From NCBI GenBank assembly GCA_951799405.1, contig OX637332.1:10173001-10237000 (forward strand): 64,000 bases of DNA. Reading direction: 5' to 3'. This document shows positions 10,714 through 22,167 of this stretch, in pieces. Source of the DNA: Agapetus fuscipes. Its lineage: Eukaryota; Arthropoda; Insecta; Trichoptera; Glossosomatidae. A model generated the notes under the pieces. It was not told where the DNA came from, made no database searches, and worked only from the letters and a program-made list of their open reading frames with translations. Numbering within the stretch: position 1 is the first letter of the stretch; every line of letters begins with the position of its first letter. The translations under genes and the position numbers were made by a program.

Positions 10714-12700
10714 TCATCGAAGGAAATTTATGCTTAAAAAAATACTTGACTCTTGCTTGAAGATGACATGTACGTGTATGCGTAACACATACATATATCG
10801 CAAGATTTTATTTTTAATTTTAACTCACACAGTAAGGGATACAGGTTTCATCAAAAAGCAAGCGCTTTTAGTGTGCGTCGAGGCGTCAGTGCAGTAGCGC
10901 CGTAACGTCGCGTACTTTGCATTTCAACGGTTTCGACGCTATTCAGTCGTCGTCACTGAGCACAATTTCCAGCGACTCAGATGAATATTAGTTGGTGCTG
11001 CTTTATGCATTGTCTAGAGAAATCCTGTCTTTGTGGAAACCTTTTTTATAAGCGCTATGTATTTGTTGCATTCAGGCACCGGTTTTTTCGAATACATTAA
11101 AATAATTTATCAGAAACCATTTTTACTTTTGACATAAAAAAACGCGCGACGTTAAAGAAAAAAATAATGCTATACCGGGACGTTTTGGCGCCTTAACGCG
11201 CGCTAAAAACGCTTCCTGTTTGACTAAGCCTTAAGATGAACATTTACTAGAATGTTATGATTAAGAAATACGACAAAAATAAATACTGAAATTGACGTTA
11301 TTTATTACTTGTATGTACTATGATAACATGATAAGGTATCACTTATAGATGTGAATTATCTATGAAAAGAGTTGAAAGTAATTATAGATACATGGTTGAG
11401 TGTATTATGGATGTAAATATTATTAAATTAATTACAATTTCTATCGATTCGAAATCGTTTCCGTGGATACAACTTCGATATTATTTTTCACAAATAAAAG
11501 TATAAATAGAAACACATATTTGAATTTTTTAATATTATAATTTTCATATTATCCATCTTCAGCAAATGAATTTTAAATTTTATTTCCATTTGTACTACTC
11601 GTATACTGTTTGAGGAGATATTTTATTATATTCAGTACATTCAGTTTTTTCTTAACTAGGGTATTTTTATAGACAAACAGTTCATAAATCAGAGTAAGAT
11701 GCCTAGTTTGAGAAAAAATGTAATTTTTGTTAGTCGAAAACTTACAATCAATGATACGTATAATGTATGTATTTTAAAACGTTTTTAAATTGGTATCTAG
11801 TATCTACTATATTTCAGATTTTTTTAAATACGAATCACATACACGTATTAAGTATTGTTTTACAAGTAAGAGAAATCTGTAAAAACATACATTTATAAAA
11901 GAAGGATGCCACGAGGCTTGTAATCTATAAAATAAAATTGATTTTCTGAGGACTTTCCAATAAAATTCAGTTGGTCATTATTACATGCTGTGCATACTTA
12001 TTTAAAAAGTATTGTGTTTGAAACCCGACGCGACGTGATGAAGTTGACGAGCCAAAAGTAAAACACTTTTTAAAATGCTATTAATGGTAAATGGTAAAAA
12101 TATTTTAAAACAGAGGATTGTATTGAAACTTTAAACCCTTTCCCGTTAGGTTGAAATCACTGGTACTCAATTTTCAAGGCGGTTTGGATGTCGAATTCTG
12201 AAAATTTTATGAAAGGAACCGGCAATTAAAATGCCCGACAGTATTGTCATAAATTAAAAATATGAATGCACAAAAATGCTGTTTTTGGACAGTAATCATA
12301 AATTATTCTTTAAGTTGAATGTTAAATAAGTCGCAGAAGAATTGTAATAAATATTTATCACAGGGAAAACCAAATGTGTTTTCAAGTAAAAAAAAAACAC
12401 TGAAATTCATAGATTATTGTTGAAGAACCTAATAATAACGTAAAGATAAATAAATAAATTACTTGAGAGAAATACAATTAAAATTCAAATACTGAATTTG
12501 AAAATTAGAAATATCTAATTTACTTCCGCATTGCCACTTTGAGTAATTTGTTAAATCAAAGGTATCGGAGATTTAAGCAAATAAAAGAAAAATACAGTAA
12601 AGCTCTAATAATATTATCATTGCTCATCATAGCGGTGAGAAATATATTATTTCCTTTAACAATGAATCGGCGCCGAGCAAAAAATGTGTAATTAAGCGTA
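10714..12700. other. AT-rich non-coding DNA
   Basis: Single-copy-looking sequence. A GC-richer patch at 10,870-10,980 contains an arthropod-initiator-like TTCAGTCG and many CpGs. Another patch (CGCGCGACGTT, GGCGCCTTAACGCGCGC) lies at 11,140-11,210. No exon could be supported. Confidence 0.4.
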
Positions 12701-12769
12701 TCTTAACCGTGGCAAAAAGTCGCCGTTTCGTCGACTTTCTGTTGCTCACTTTGTTCCCAAGAAGTGTGG

Positions 12770-12971
12770 ATGGAAACCGAGAGTTGGCGACCTATAAACA
12801 ACAGTAACGGATTTTATCGAAAGCCAACTTTTGGAAATACCAACCGCAAAGTGGCACACGGTAGCCAAACCAAATCATACACTCAAGCACCCAAGGTCCA
12901 ATCCACGAGCTGCAATAAAACATTCGAGAGTGAGATCCTGTATGCACTGCACATTTCCAATTTAAATAATT
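12770..12971 (+). CDS. candidate 5' coding exon, unknown product
   Basis: The ATG at 12,770 opens 67 codons before a GTAAGA donor at 12,972, leaving a phase-1 end. Without splicing the frame stops at 13,003. Composition is hydrophilic and looks protein-like (METESWRPINNSNGFYRKP at the start, ESEILYALHISNLNN at the end), and GC content is higher than in the flanks. The phase would fit the phase-1 entry of the exon at 43,812. I do not recognise the protein. It could be a first coding exon of the Pdp1-like gene, an exon of a nested gene, or an old retrocopy fragment. The start context is weak, with no purine at -3. Confidence 0.3.
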
Positions 12972-13182
12972 GTAAGAAACGGTGTATTAAAGGGTCAAGA
13001 TAAAATCTGCGAGAAAGAAAAAATAAATGCCGACAATATGAACCAATACTCAACATGGGAATGTGTTAGCTACTCACGGATTTCAATAAAAATATACTTA
13101 TTTCTAACGTAACTACCTAGTTTTCGTTTTAACTCATACTTCTATTTTTACCCGGGAAATTTTCTCGCAGAACGGGATATCG

Positions 13183-13415
13183 CTGACCACCCATACTGTA
13201 AAAAATTGTTCACTTTGCCAATGTCACCCCTGTTTCAGGAAAGGTCGGCAAGAGTTGCAGGGCTTATGTTCATTTGAGATTGGGTTTTTTATACTGTAGG
13301 TCCACATGCGGCATGTGTGAGCGCGAAATTATGCGTGTCTGCTTGTGGGATTGCATTTAATATGAACCTCAAATGATACATATCTTTGCAGCTTAGATTT
13401 AGATTTAGATTTATA
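13183..13415 (+). repeat. family A retroposon, 5'-truncated
   Basis: Runs from GCTGACCACCCATACTG to a TTAGATTTAGATTTAGATTT tail. The tail unit differs from the TAGATTA type, so it belongs to a different subfamily. Confidence 0.8.
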
Positions 13416-13709
13416 TATAAAATTGGAAATAAATTAATAAAAGATTGTAACGAGATGGATTTGTTTGTTAGGTAAAATGGAACATGAGATTTGAATTTGA
13501 ATGAAAAGAAAAACAAAGGAAGGCAGAAAGGGAGAAGAAGCTTGCCTGGCGTGAGAGCCAGAAGCATGTGAATTTTGTTATAATTAATATTATTGTGCTG
13601 TGGTTAATTGTGTATACATTGTGAAAGAAATAAAAGTAAACATATTAAAGTGTGTATGTTAATTATTAATTGTGTCAATCAGCAGGACAGAAGAAAAACC
13701 CTCACATTT

Positions 13710-13722
13710 TGGCGCCCAACGT
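13710..13722 (+). other. retroelement primer-binding site
   Basis: TGGCGCCCAACG directly follows an LTR-like 3' end. TGGCGCC-type sequences complementary to tRNA 3' ends are the usual minus-strand primer sites of gypsy elements. Confidence 0.55.
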
Positions 13723-14202
13723 AAAAGAAAAATCTGTAAATGAAATTCCTATGAAGAAAATTTTCTCAAACAAAAACAAATGACATTCGATTCCAATAAA
13801 TGACATTGAAAACAATACAATATATGAAATAATTAAAATTGAACAGATTTATGGTTGTGAAAGCATAATGGAAAGCATCAACACGTTTAAAAGCTATTGA
13901 AGGCATCAACTTATACAATTTAAAACAAGAAATTGCAAGTTTTAAAAGGCGGTTTTGAAAATATTGAACGGCTGTTTTGAAAATATTGAAGGCAAGAGAA
14001 TTCAAATTACCTACCTACGTTCGGAAGAAATGAACATTTAAAAATCGAACGTCGCGGGAGAATGAAGAATGGATATGAACCAGTTTGTTTCAAATCAGTT
14101 TAGATAAATATATATAGATGGTGTTATATTTAATTTGTATGAAATTTTTTTTGAGATGAAATGATTTATTCTCTAATTGCATAAATTGAAAATATACAGC
14201 AA

Positions 14203-14575
14203 ATGATGAAATCTAAAAAAATAAATAATAAAAAGGATTTAGAAAGTAACACAATGGAGTCCATAAATTTTGATCCTCTCAAATTAAAAATATCTTTTAA
14301 TGGTGAAAGTGAACCAAATGAATTTATAATAAGGTTAGAAGAATTAGCCAAAGTCTACAAATTAAAATTAGATTATTTGGTAGAGTGTATGCCTATATTT
14401 TTAACAGATTTTCCGTTAACGTGGTACAGAGCAATTAACTGTGAATTTGATTGGAAAATTTTTAAAACCAAATTCTTACAACAATTTGAAAAATATGACT
14501 TTCAAAGGAATCTTAAGTTAGAAATTTTAAATATGGTACAAGGTCATGATAATGCATCTGTTTATATTTTAAAGG
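14203..14575 (+). pseudogene. gag-like fragment of LTR retrotransposon
   Basis: About 124 codons from the ATG at 14,203. The segment with FPLTWYRAI, then FDWKIFKTKFLQQF and a following helix (about residues 66-110), matches the Retrotrans_gag capsid pattern, in which a Trp-Tyr pair precedes a W-x-F-F motif. The frame then runs out of homology and is replaced by out-of-frame integrase sequence near 14,575-14,595. That is the scar of the internal deletion. No zinc knuckle is present. Confidence 0.65.
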
Positions 14576-14589
14576 TAAAATCAAAAAAT

Positions 14590-14849
14590 AATTTTTGGAT
14601 GCATATAATAAAAATGCAAATTATTATAATAAAGGTAGATCAAATCGTGTCTATGATCAAGGGGATATTGTATGGCGTAAAAATTTCATACAATCAAATG
14701 CAGGGAAATACTTCTGTACAAAGTTGGCTCCAAAATTTGTCAAAGCCAGAATAGAAAAGAAAGTTAGCAAGATAGTCTATGTATTAAAAGATATAGACAC
14801 AAATGTTATAAATAAATATCACATCAAGGACATAATCAAATTAGATTAA
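14590..14849 (+). pseudogene. integrase C-terminal fragment
   Basis: In a frame shifted relative to gag. It encodes the end of a gypsy integrase: an N/Y/K-rich run, then a YDQGDIVWRK-like GDxVW motif, KLAPKFV, and VYVLKDID..YHIKDI at the C terminus (stop at 14,849). The DDE catalytic core is absent. GDxVW followed by APKYxGP-like and xHxxDx motifs is typical of the SH3-like DNA-binding end of these integrases. Confidence 0.7.
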
Positions 14850-15108
14850 CAAAAAAAAGAAAACATATTTTCATGTGTATGAAAAATTTGAGGTGATGCA
14901 TGATACGGTGAAAGTTGATATAAAAGTGATCAGTGAAAGAATGAATTATGAAACATTGCATGAATGAAGGTATGAAATATAAATTAAACAAAGTATTACA
15001 TATGAAGGTAAAGTTTTTTTTAAAAAAAAATTGATGGACTGATAAATTTATTAATGAAAAATAAATTTGAAATAAATTTAAATATTGGGAAAGATGTGAT
15101 ACATGTTT

Positions 15109-15307
15109 AAAAAAAAAAAAAGTTATTTTAATGAATTGATTAATAAACTGGTGAATGTTTATTATGTATTGTTATTTGATTATTTTGAATTGTTGAATTA
15201 AGTATTTAAAAAAAAAAAAAAGTTATTTTAATGAATTGATTAATAAACTGGTGAATGTTTATTATGTATTGTTATTTGATTATTTTGAATTGTTGAATTA
15301 AGTATTT
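15109..15307 (+). repeat. two tandem 100-bp repeats
   Basis: A unit made of a poly-A run, GTTATTTTAATGAATTGATT and a T-rich remainder to AGTATTT repeats with a period of exactly 100 bp and looks identical by eye. A third poly-A start follows. It lies inside the presumed 3' LTR and may be a local duplication seeded by the poly-A tract. Confidence 0.8.
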
Positions 15308-15889
15308 AAAAAAAAAAAACAAATATTTGTTTATAATATTGAATATGAAATTTGTGTTAAAAAAAATAAATATATTAATTTTAGTATGAAAATAATTGGT
15401 ATTGTTAAAAAAAAGGTATTAATGACTGAATAATGTATCAGAAACAGGTTTTTTTTTTATTTTCATATTTTTGAAATTTATCCTTAAAATAAAACAAAAT
15501 ATGTGGCGCCGGCTGAGCATTATGATACATTATTTACTCATTGTAAAAGAAAAAAAAAAAATTAGAAGAAAAACCCTCACAAGATGTATAAAAGCGGCAA
15601 CTGCATTTTTACGAATGTTATTTTTTATGTGGATTATTACTATTTTAATTGTGATTTTTGTATTAAATACACTATTTTCTATCGCCAGAAAGTTTTTGTG
15701 GTAACTAACTTTATCTCGTTTTATATTAAAAAAACATTGTTTATTCAGTACTTTTTTATGTTATTTAAATGAAAGTCTATTTGTACATGAAGCTCATTTT
15801 ATTTTCTTTGATTTGAGATACACGTTATACACTCAATACAATCCAATCAGTAATAGGAACAAGCCTTGATCTTGTAAAGAGCGGATCGG

Positions 15890-16110
15890 CTCTACATTAA
15901 TATCGGAGCGTTTTATATTTCACGTTCATACGAGTCGAAAAAAAATCGTTTGCGTAGTCGGCCCAACGCATCGGCTAGAAAGTGAAAGAGGCCCGCTACA
16001 ATACGTCACGGCGGAAAAAAAGTGAATGAGGAGGTACCGGTGACGCGGCAGCCATCGCGCCGTATTACAATCATGTGAAATTTTCACTTTGGCCCGATTG
16101 ATGCATAATA
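15890..16110. promoter_or_regulatory. GC-richer patch with CRE-like site
   Basis: This patch stands out from AT-rich surroundings. It contains TACGTCACGG (CRE/bZIP-like), GGTACCGGTGACGCGG and CAGCCATCGCGCC. No coding exon is evident. A promoter or enhancer of the host gene is possible, but the basis is composition and consensus only. Confidence 0.25.
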
Positions 16111-16249
16111 TTCTGTAATAGATGAAATGTAGGTAATGTCGCATCTATGAGTGCACTCATACTGAATATGCAATCGGCGTAATACTTTTTCATTTAATAT
16201 TTTTGATAGTTTGTATATTAACACTTTGTAAATTCATTATTAATTTTAA

Positions 16250-16403
16250 AAAACTTTTTTGTATGAAATACAATATGAGGTCGTAACATTTTTGAATTAG
16301 GAACTTTTTTCACGGCGAGCAAACTTCAGTCTTGTAAGGTACTGCCGTGTTTAGCGATCAATAACAAACTATTTGTTTGCCTTTTATCTAAAAACCCGGA
16401 TGC
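16250..16403 (+). repeat. family D MITE fragment
   Basis: Carries GGTCGTAACATTTTTGAATT, GCGAGCAAACTTCAGTCTTG and ACAAACTATTTGTTTGCCTTTT, like 5.9 and 51.95 kb. It is cut off by the family A insertion at 16,404. Confidence 0.5.
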
Positions 16404-16640
16404 ATCTATAATCTAAGTTGCAAGGATATATTCATTCAAAGCTCTCAGATGTATGCCCACAAACAAACACGTGTAGTTCGCGCTTACAAATGCTGATTGT
16501 GTACTTACAAATAAAATCCAAACTCAGATGAACATAAGCCCTGCTACTCTTGCCGACATTCCCTGAAACAGAGGTGACATTGGCAAAGTGAACCATTTTT
16601 TACAGTATGGGTGGTCAGCCTCATACCAACCTATAAGGAT
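16404..16640 (-). repeat. family A retroposon
   Basis: Well-preserved minus-strand copy from the TCTATAATCTAAGTTGCAAGG end to CCTCATACCAACCTATAAG. CACGTG at 16,468-16,473. Confidence 0.8.
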
Positions 16641-18385
16641 AAGTTAATGAAAAAAAAACAACTCATGAAAAAAGGCCTCTCTGTATAACATCCTTTAAAA
16701 AATCTTTAATTTGCCTTTACGCACCAAAGGAAACTGAAAAACAAGCTGGATAAAATTATTTTTTTAGGGGAGACGCTTCGAAATTTTTGGATTGATAAGA
16801 AGAAATTTAATTAGTTTAAAAGAGAGTCTAGATCTTTCTATACACATTGAACAAAATCGTTGAAAATCTTAATTGATCCAATTTTCCTTTCGTGAGTTAA
16901 CTAACAGCTATTACCACTTATTAGTTATTAGTACTAAAAATATAACAAAAATAACAATTACATATACTGTTTAAGTAACTAACAAGAACTAATATTGCAT
17001 TGCACGCGAAATTTAGAAATAAGTACTTATTTAAAATTTTATTCTCATTATCATAAGTTTTCATTCACATTTTACACAGATAAATTAATAAGAAATAAAG
17101 AGGATTATGAGCTTTTAACATTTTGACTAGATGGTACACATCCATGTTTTTCGTACCATATAAACAGATTATTTTAATTCAGAAATACACATTTTTTTTC
17201 TAGAAAATAATATTTTTTATAGGTAGATGTAAAAATGAAGTATAAATACATAAGTTTGCTTTTTCTTTTGCGTAGAAATTAGTTATTTAAGTTATTTTTA
17301 TATTTTTACTAATTTGCATCATTCATGTTTCTTTCGTCATTATTTGTATGATTTCTTTGAATTCCTTGAATTTTGCTTTTTTCATCGGCTTGGAATGAAA
17401 TCCCATACAGAATGATGTGAAGAAATATAATTGATATCGTGGCGTTATTAGACCTAGTGTACCTTCTGGGTTCATCCTAAAATTGTTATTTTTAATTAAA
17501 TATTATACAAAAATTGTTTTTGAAATTAATACAGATTTAAATGAAAACGGAAAGATCTATTATTTTACTTTCTAACTGTGATTGACAATAATATATCTGG
17601 TTTACTTTTCATTTTCCATAGTATATTGATGTATTGGAAATTCAATAAATAAAATTCCGTAAAAATTTACAAGTTTTCACTCATTTTCAGAGTTGTGGAG
17701 TTGATAAAAGTCCCCCATTTATTTGATTGAATCAATATTTTATTGCAACTATTGATATACCTCTTGTAGTACTAGGTGCTGTATCCTATAGTTTTTGATG
17801 ATTTGAAAATATGTCTTCCTAATATAATTTTCGTTTTAAGATAATTCATTGTTAACCGTTTTGAAATTACGACAATAAGAGCTAAAAAATGTATGTAAAC
17901 CTTTTTTGGATGAACTCATTTCACTATTTTATAGTATTGCTGCTTGTATGCGAATTTATTTATTATCTTAAGTGTATGCTGCGTAAATATATACATAATA
18001 AATAAAAAAATAAATATATTAGTAATGTTTAAAATTACCAATATATTTGAGTCGTCTCATACACGAGCTCACAAGTATACATGTGCCGTTTAGGTAGGTA
18101 CTTAAAAAATAAAACCAAAAGAAAAGTTTTGCTAATTTTCCAAGAACATGAGTGACAATATCAAAATTGAACCATTTTATTAATATCAGAGTTAACAAAT
18201 ATACCTTATTTTACAAAGTAAGAATATAATTTATGCGCCTTTGTAGTGATGTTAATCACAAAAAGGTGCATATACATCTAGTATATTATTATTATTCTTA
18301 TAGACAACCCTGTTTCAGAAAATTACATCTAATAATATATCTTTTACAAAACTAAAATCTTATGCCAATTGCGCGTGGCTACAAT
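16641..18385. other. AT-rich non-coding DNA
   Basis: No gene or familiar repeat in this 1.7 kb. Probably old intronic sequence. Confidence 0.45.
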
Positions 18386-18428
18386 ATAGAGATCACAAAA
18401 TATTTTTTGATGATTTTGTGATCTCTAT
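18386..18428. repeat. short perfect hairpin
   Basis: ATAGAGATCACAAAAT and its exact inverse flank an 11-nt loop (16-bp stem). Too short for a typical insect pre-miRNA. It could be a decayed foldback element or a terminator-like artefact. Confidence 0.6.
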
Positions 18429-18749
18429 GAATTTTATGATGAAAGTAATTTTATGAAGATTTTCTTCGTACGTACTTTTTAAATATTTTCTTATCTAAAT
18501 TTTCTGCACCTTTAATTTTAAGGTTTATTGGTATATTCTTGCTATACATGCTATGATTTTATTGGCTGCCTTGTTTATAATTTATTTTTTTAAAGTTTAT
18601 AATTCGACTTAATAAATATACACACTTGTATTTTGATAAGTCGCAAGGTTCACCCATAGCGATAACTTACGCAGCGTATTTGACCCCGTCTCAAATAAAT
18701 GGTGAGATTGACAGTATGACCGGATATTTGTAAATATGTACAATATACA
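18429..18749. other. non-coding DNA
   Basis: Nothing recognisable. AT-rich. Confidence 0.4.
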
Positions 18750-18995
18750 TCTATAATCTATAATCTAAGTTGCAAGGATATATTCATTTAAAGCTCTCAG
18801 ATGTATGCCCACAAACCAACAAGTGTAGTTCGCGCTTACAAATGCTGAATGTGTACTTACAAATAAAATCCAAACCTCAAATGAACATAAGCCCCACAAC
18901 TTTTGCCGACCTTCCCTGAAACAGGGGTGACATTGGCAAAGTGAACCATTTTTTACAGTATGGGTGGTCAACCTCATACCAACCTATAAGTCAAG
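18750..18995 (-). repeat. family A module at the 3' end of a LINE
   Basis: Full module in minus orientation, continuous with the LINE fragment to its right. Junction and 3' UTR match those at 3,917-4,520. Confidence 0.8.
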
Positions 18996-19540
18996 GAATA
19001 TGAATAATAAATTACATTTAAATATAAAAAAGAACAAAACCTTACAAAGAAATCTATACAAAAAAAGTCAAAAATTTCCTATGCAAAAAATGTAGCAAAT
19101 GAATACACCAACATTAGAAATCAACATTGCAGATTAGCCGCCACTTCTTCCTGTCCTTGCATACTTCTTTCATTTCATCCAGAGTCATAACCTTTTTCAT
19201 ACAAGTCCTCCTTTTATTATGACTCTGGATATCCCAGTCATTCGCTATTTCAGAGATTTGATCCTTCCATACTTTTCTCGGTCTTCCTCTACCACGACAT
19301 CCATCTATTCTAGCAACATATACTTTCTTCGTCAATCTTTCATCACTCATTCTCTCCAAATGCCCGAACCATCTTAACATACTTCTTTTAATCTTCACTT
19401 TCACACTTTCCCTTACACCACATTCTTCTCTTACAAAATCATTTCTCACCCTGTCACTTCGTTTTTTCCCAATCATACTTGTCGCTGTTCTCATACATAT
19501 CCCAATCATACTTGTCGCTGTGTTCATACAATCGCTGTTC
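18996..19540 (-). pseudogene. non-LTR retrotransposon RT C-terminal fragment
   Basis: The minus-strand frame (stop near 19,114) runs about 140 codons without interruption. It contains MLRWFGHLERM, then a D-RL-KKVY segment, GRGRPRKVWKDQI and the end WRLICNVDF. RWFGH-x-R-M followed by a basic GRPRK-W-D segment is the post-RT region of RTE/Jockey-type LINEs. About 120 bp of 3' UTR link it to the family A module. A 24-bp tandem duplication encoding repeated MIG/TATS residues sits near the truncated 5' end. Beyond that end lies a family A copy of opposite orientation. Confidence 0.8.
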
Positions 19541-19800
19541 CTTGACTTATAGGTTGTTATGCGGCTGACCACCCATAATGTAAAAATTGGTTCACTTTGC
19601 CAATGTCACCTCTGTTTCAGGGAAGGACGGCAAGAGTTGCAAGGCTTATGTTCATTTGAGATTGGGTTTTTATATTGTAGGTCCACATGCGGCATGTGTT
19701 AGCGCGAAATTATACATATCTGCTTGTGGGAATGCATTTAATATAAAACTTAAATGATATATATCTTTGCAGCTTAGATTAGATTAGATTAGATTAGATA
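19541..19800 (+). repeat. family A retroposon, opposite orientation
   Basis: Starts TTCCTTGACTTATAGG and ends in four AGATT units. With the minus-strand module at 18,750 it makes an inverted pair enclosing the LINE fragment. Confidence 0.85.
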
Positions 19801-19967
19801 CTTCTTAGATAGTCCATTTCTACTGTATGGACTTTACTAATTTCCCTTTCACTCACCGTCCAGTTACATAATGTACACAAAATCACATTTAATAAAATCC
19901 TATGAATTAGTGCAAGCCGGTTGAAATGAAACAATTGTAAGATTTCATATAAAAAGTGTAATGAGTT
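19801..19967. other. short non-coding spacer
   Basis: No feature seen. Confidence 0.4.
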
Positions 19968-20440
19968 GACCGGTCCATAGTCTACTACCCTTAGTACGAG
20001 TTGCAAAACTTGAGTAATGTAAAGTTTACGGCAATTATTAAAGAGTGATTTCCCCCAAAATCTGCCGTTTTTGTTTGTTTGAACTTGATTTTCTTCATCG
20101 CTGTAACTCTTTTGCTAAGACCATAAAGTGTAAGAAATAAAAACGGTAGATTTTGGGAGAAATCACTCTTTGATATTTTCCGTACACTTTACTTTTCTCA
20201 AGTTTTGCAACTCGTACTAAGGGTACTGGTAGCGCTTTGGATTCGTAAATGGAAGGTCGTGGCTTCGAATTTCCACGGAGTGTATTTATACTTTGAAAAT
20301 ACGCTCTTCACTGGGTTGAAAAATTCATAAGCGTGTACCAAAGACCGGTCACCAAAGGTCCATCCAGTATTTCAGCAACTGGGTCTTGGTTTAGAATTGG
20401 CGCTTTCTTTAGCAACCACCAAGCTCACAGACAAACTATT
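19968..20440 (+). repeat. family C SINE split by a MITE
   Basis: The head GACCGGTCCATAGTCTACT continues after the inserted element as GGTAGCGCTTTGGATTCGTA, then the B-box region GGCTTCGAATTTCC and the body (ACGCTCTTCACTGGGTTGAA, AAAGACCGGTCACC). Removing the insert and one ACT restores the family C head. Confidence 0.8.
19987..20224. mobile_element. 238-bp MITE with 3-bp target duplication
   Basis: The inverted ends begin ACCCTTAGTACGAGTTGCAA and extend about 80 bp with few mismatches. The flanking duplication is ACT, judged from reconstruction of the interrupted SINE. A 3-bp duplication fits PIF/Harbinger or CACTA-type activity. No coding capacity. Confidence 0.8.
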
Positions 20441-21084
20441 ATTACAAGATTATACAACATAAGTAAAATGATTTTACAATGTTTTTTGTAAGGCACATAC
20501 TAGATATTTTAAACCTGTTATTAAAAAAACAGACTCGATTCTCAGACTTTAGTTAAGATTGACGCAAATTATTTTTATTTCTTAAAAATGTGAAATGGCG
20601 TTTTAGTTAATAAAAATTGATAGAATCGCCATTTCTTATTATTGTTTAATTTTAATGAACAGGTCATAAATGTTGAAAGTAGCTCTCAATACATTTTATG
20701 TGAGGGATATATTTTTTTAATGGATCAGGCGTTTATTTTGTAGAACTACATTCTTGGTGCTTTCACAATGCCTCAAAGAAAGTGAAACATCAAGTTGATA
20801 CTTAAAAGCGAAATGTTGAACCATATTCGTCGACGTAAAAAAAATAATAATAATGTAAATTCAAGTGCGTATTGAGTGGTTTGTTGATTCGATATAAGCT
20901 GGATTAAATTGTTTTTTTTTTTTTATCACGTGTGGATTGTGCAGTGAATAGAGACGAGTTTTTTTTTATTTGGTAGTCGTCATCTATAAGTTGTGCATAT
21001 ATATTTAAATTTGAAAATAATTTCGCTGGTTGTTGTATTATTGGTTCGCTCGTAGTTTTCATAGTTTGGTTCACAGTTCATCGA
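20441..21084. other. AT-rich non-coding DNA
   Basis: No gene. A CACGTG lies in unique sequence at 20,927-20,932 after a T-run. Confidence 0.4.
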
Positions 21085-21350
21085 ACATCTAAATCTAAGT
21101 TGCAAAGATATGTATCATTTGAGGTTTACATTTTTTTAAGTTGTAGCACAGACCTATTATGATAATGTACGCTGCATAAATTATATGGACAACTAAATTG
21201 TGACTTCACACGGTCGGGTTGCTATAGGTAGGAAAAAGACAAACAAATATATTGTAATTAGTTGCTGAGGGCCATTGTCACATAGAACGTTGCACGCCAA
21301 CATAAAAGTGTATTTTAAAATTTCCCTATTAATTTAATAAGCGTTCATTT
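21085..21350 (-). repeat. family A tail stub plus family D fragment
   Basis: CATCTAAATCTAAGTTGCAA at 21,090 is the tail of a severely truncated family A copy. It is followed by the family D arm TTGTGACTTCACACGGTCGG, then GTTGCTA, near 21,195-21,225. Confidence 0.45.
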
Positions 21351-21479
21351 TTTATTTTCGTTTTTCAAGCGATTAAGTTTACATTTATTGATATGTAGGT
21401 ACTTTCACGGCTTCTAACTGATTGGTAACGTCAGGAAAAAGAAAAAATATATATACAAGTCTAGTTTTTATTGTTTTTT

Positions 21480-21680
21480 TCATAAGTATGGAGTGATCAG
21501 ATTGAGGAGATTGTAGAAGAATAGGATATATAAAGTGAGCGTAAAAGAAGAAAATGCATGACAAAGGTGATGGATATGAATGAATTGAAAGAGGTATACG
21601 TATGGTAAGGATAGAAAGAAATAAAGGCAGCTCTGCAGAGGCTCTGGCCACCTCTAGAGGAATGGCGACAGTCGAGTTAC
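21480..21680 (+). repeat. 3' end of a second LINE subfamily
   Basis: Contains GCAGCTCTGCAGAGGCTCTGG, then CCACCTCTAGAGGAATGG, matching the 3' coding end at 41,787 and the minus-strand copy at 43,340-43,450. No frame remains. Confidence 0.5.
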
Positions 21681-22167
21681 AGTTACATCTTCGTTATGAC
21701 ACATTAAGACGGGGCTTAAACTTCTTAAAAAAAGTTTAATTTTATGTAGTTTTTCTAAGAATGCATGCATCAAGTTTGCCTGTTAAATGGGACTGAATCC
21801 AGCCTTGCACAAGTCTGTGTGACTAGTCACTAGGAGAATCAACATGTGCTCTATTGGAGACGTCACACAATATATTCTTACTGCCCATCTTGTTGGCCGA
21901 CATCCAATATTTGTCTTTATGTCTGGAATTTCAACACGAAAACACGAATATCGTCTTGGCGTGTACTTTTTGCATTTCAGGCATAAGTGCCTGCCGCATT
22001 ATTAGTTGTTGTTTGGTCTCTCTATCGTCCGTCTCTCCATTGCTTTAGAGACTCCTCTTCTGCATTTTAATGAAAGGTTTGTGGTATTTTATTACCTGGC
22101 GAATTGCTGCAAAGCACTAAAGCCATCTTGTCGGTCGTCTCTTTTTATTTAGAAATCCGGTCTCGTC
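21681..22167. other. non-coding DNA
   Basis: No feature seen. A 64-codon frame at 21,854 has no recognisable character. Confidence 0.4.

Larger units (their letters stand above)
13446..15581 (+). mobile_element. gutted gypsy-type LTR retrotransposon
   Basis: The left part ends in AGAAGAAAAACCCTCACA (to 13,706), directly followed by a primer-binding-site-like TGGCGCCCAACG. The identical AGAAGAAAAACCCTCACA ends the right part at 15,581. Between them lie a gag-like frame and an integrase C terminus with the central protease-RT-RNase H-integrase core deleted. A purine run (TATTGGGAAAGATG) near 15,085-15,098 could be the polypurine tract. The LTR interiors do not obviously match and no target duplication was found, so the outer edges are tentative. 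Confidence 0.6.

Noticed and set aside
18386..18428. microRNA precursor
   Set aside because: The stem is only 16 bp with an 11-nt loop, shorter than animal pre-miRNAs, with no sign of a conserved mature arm.
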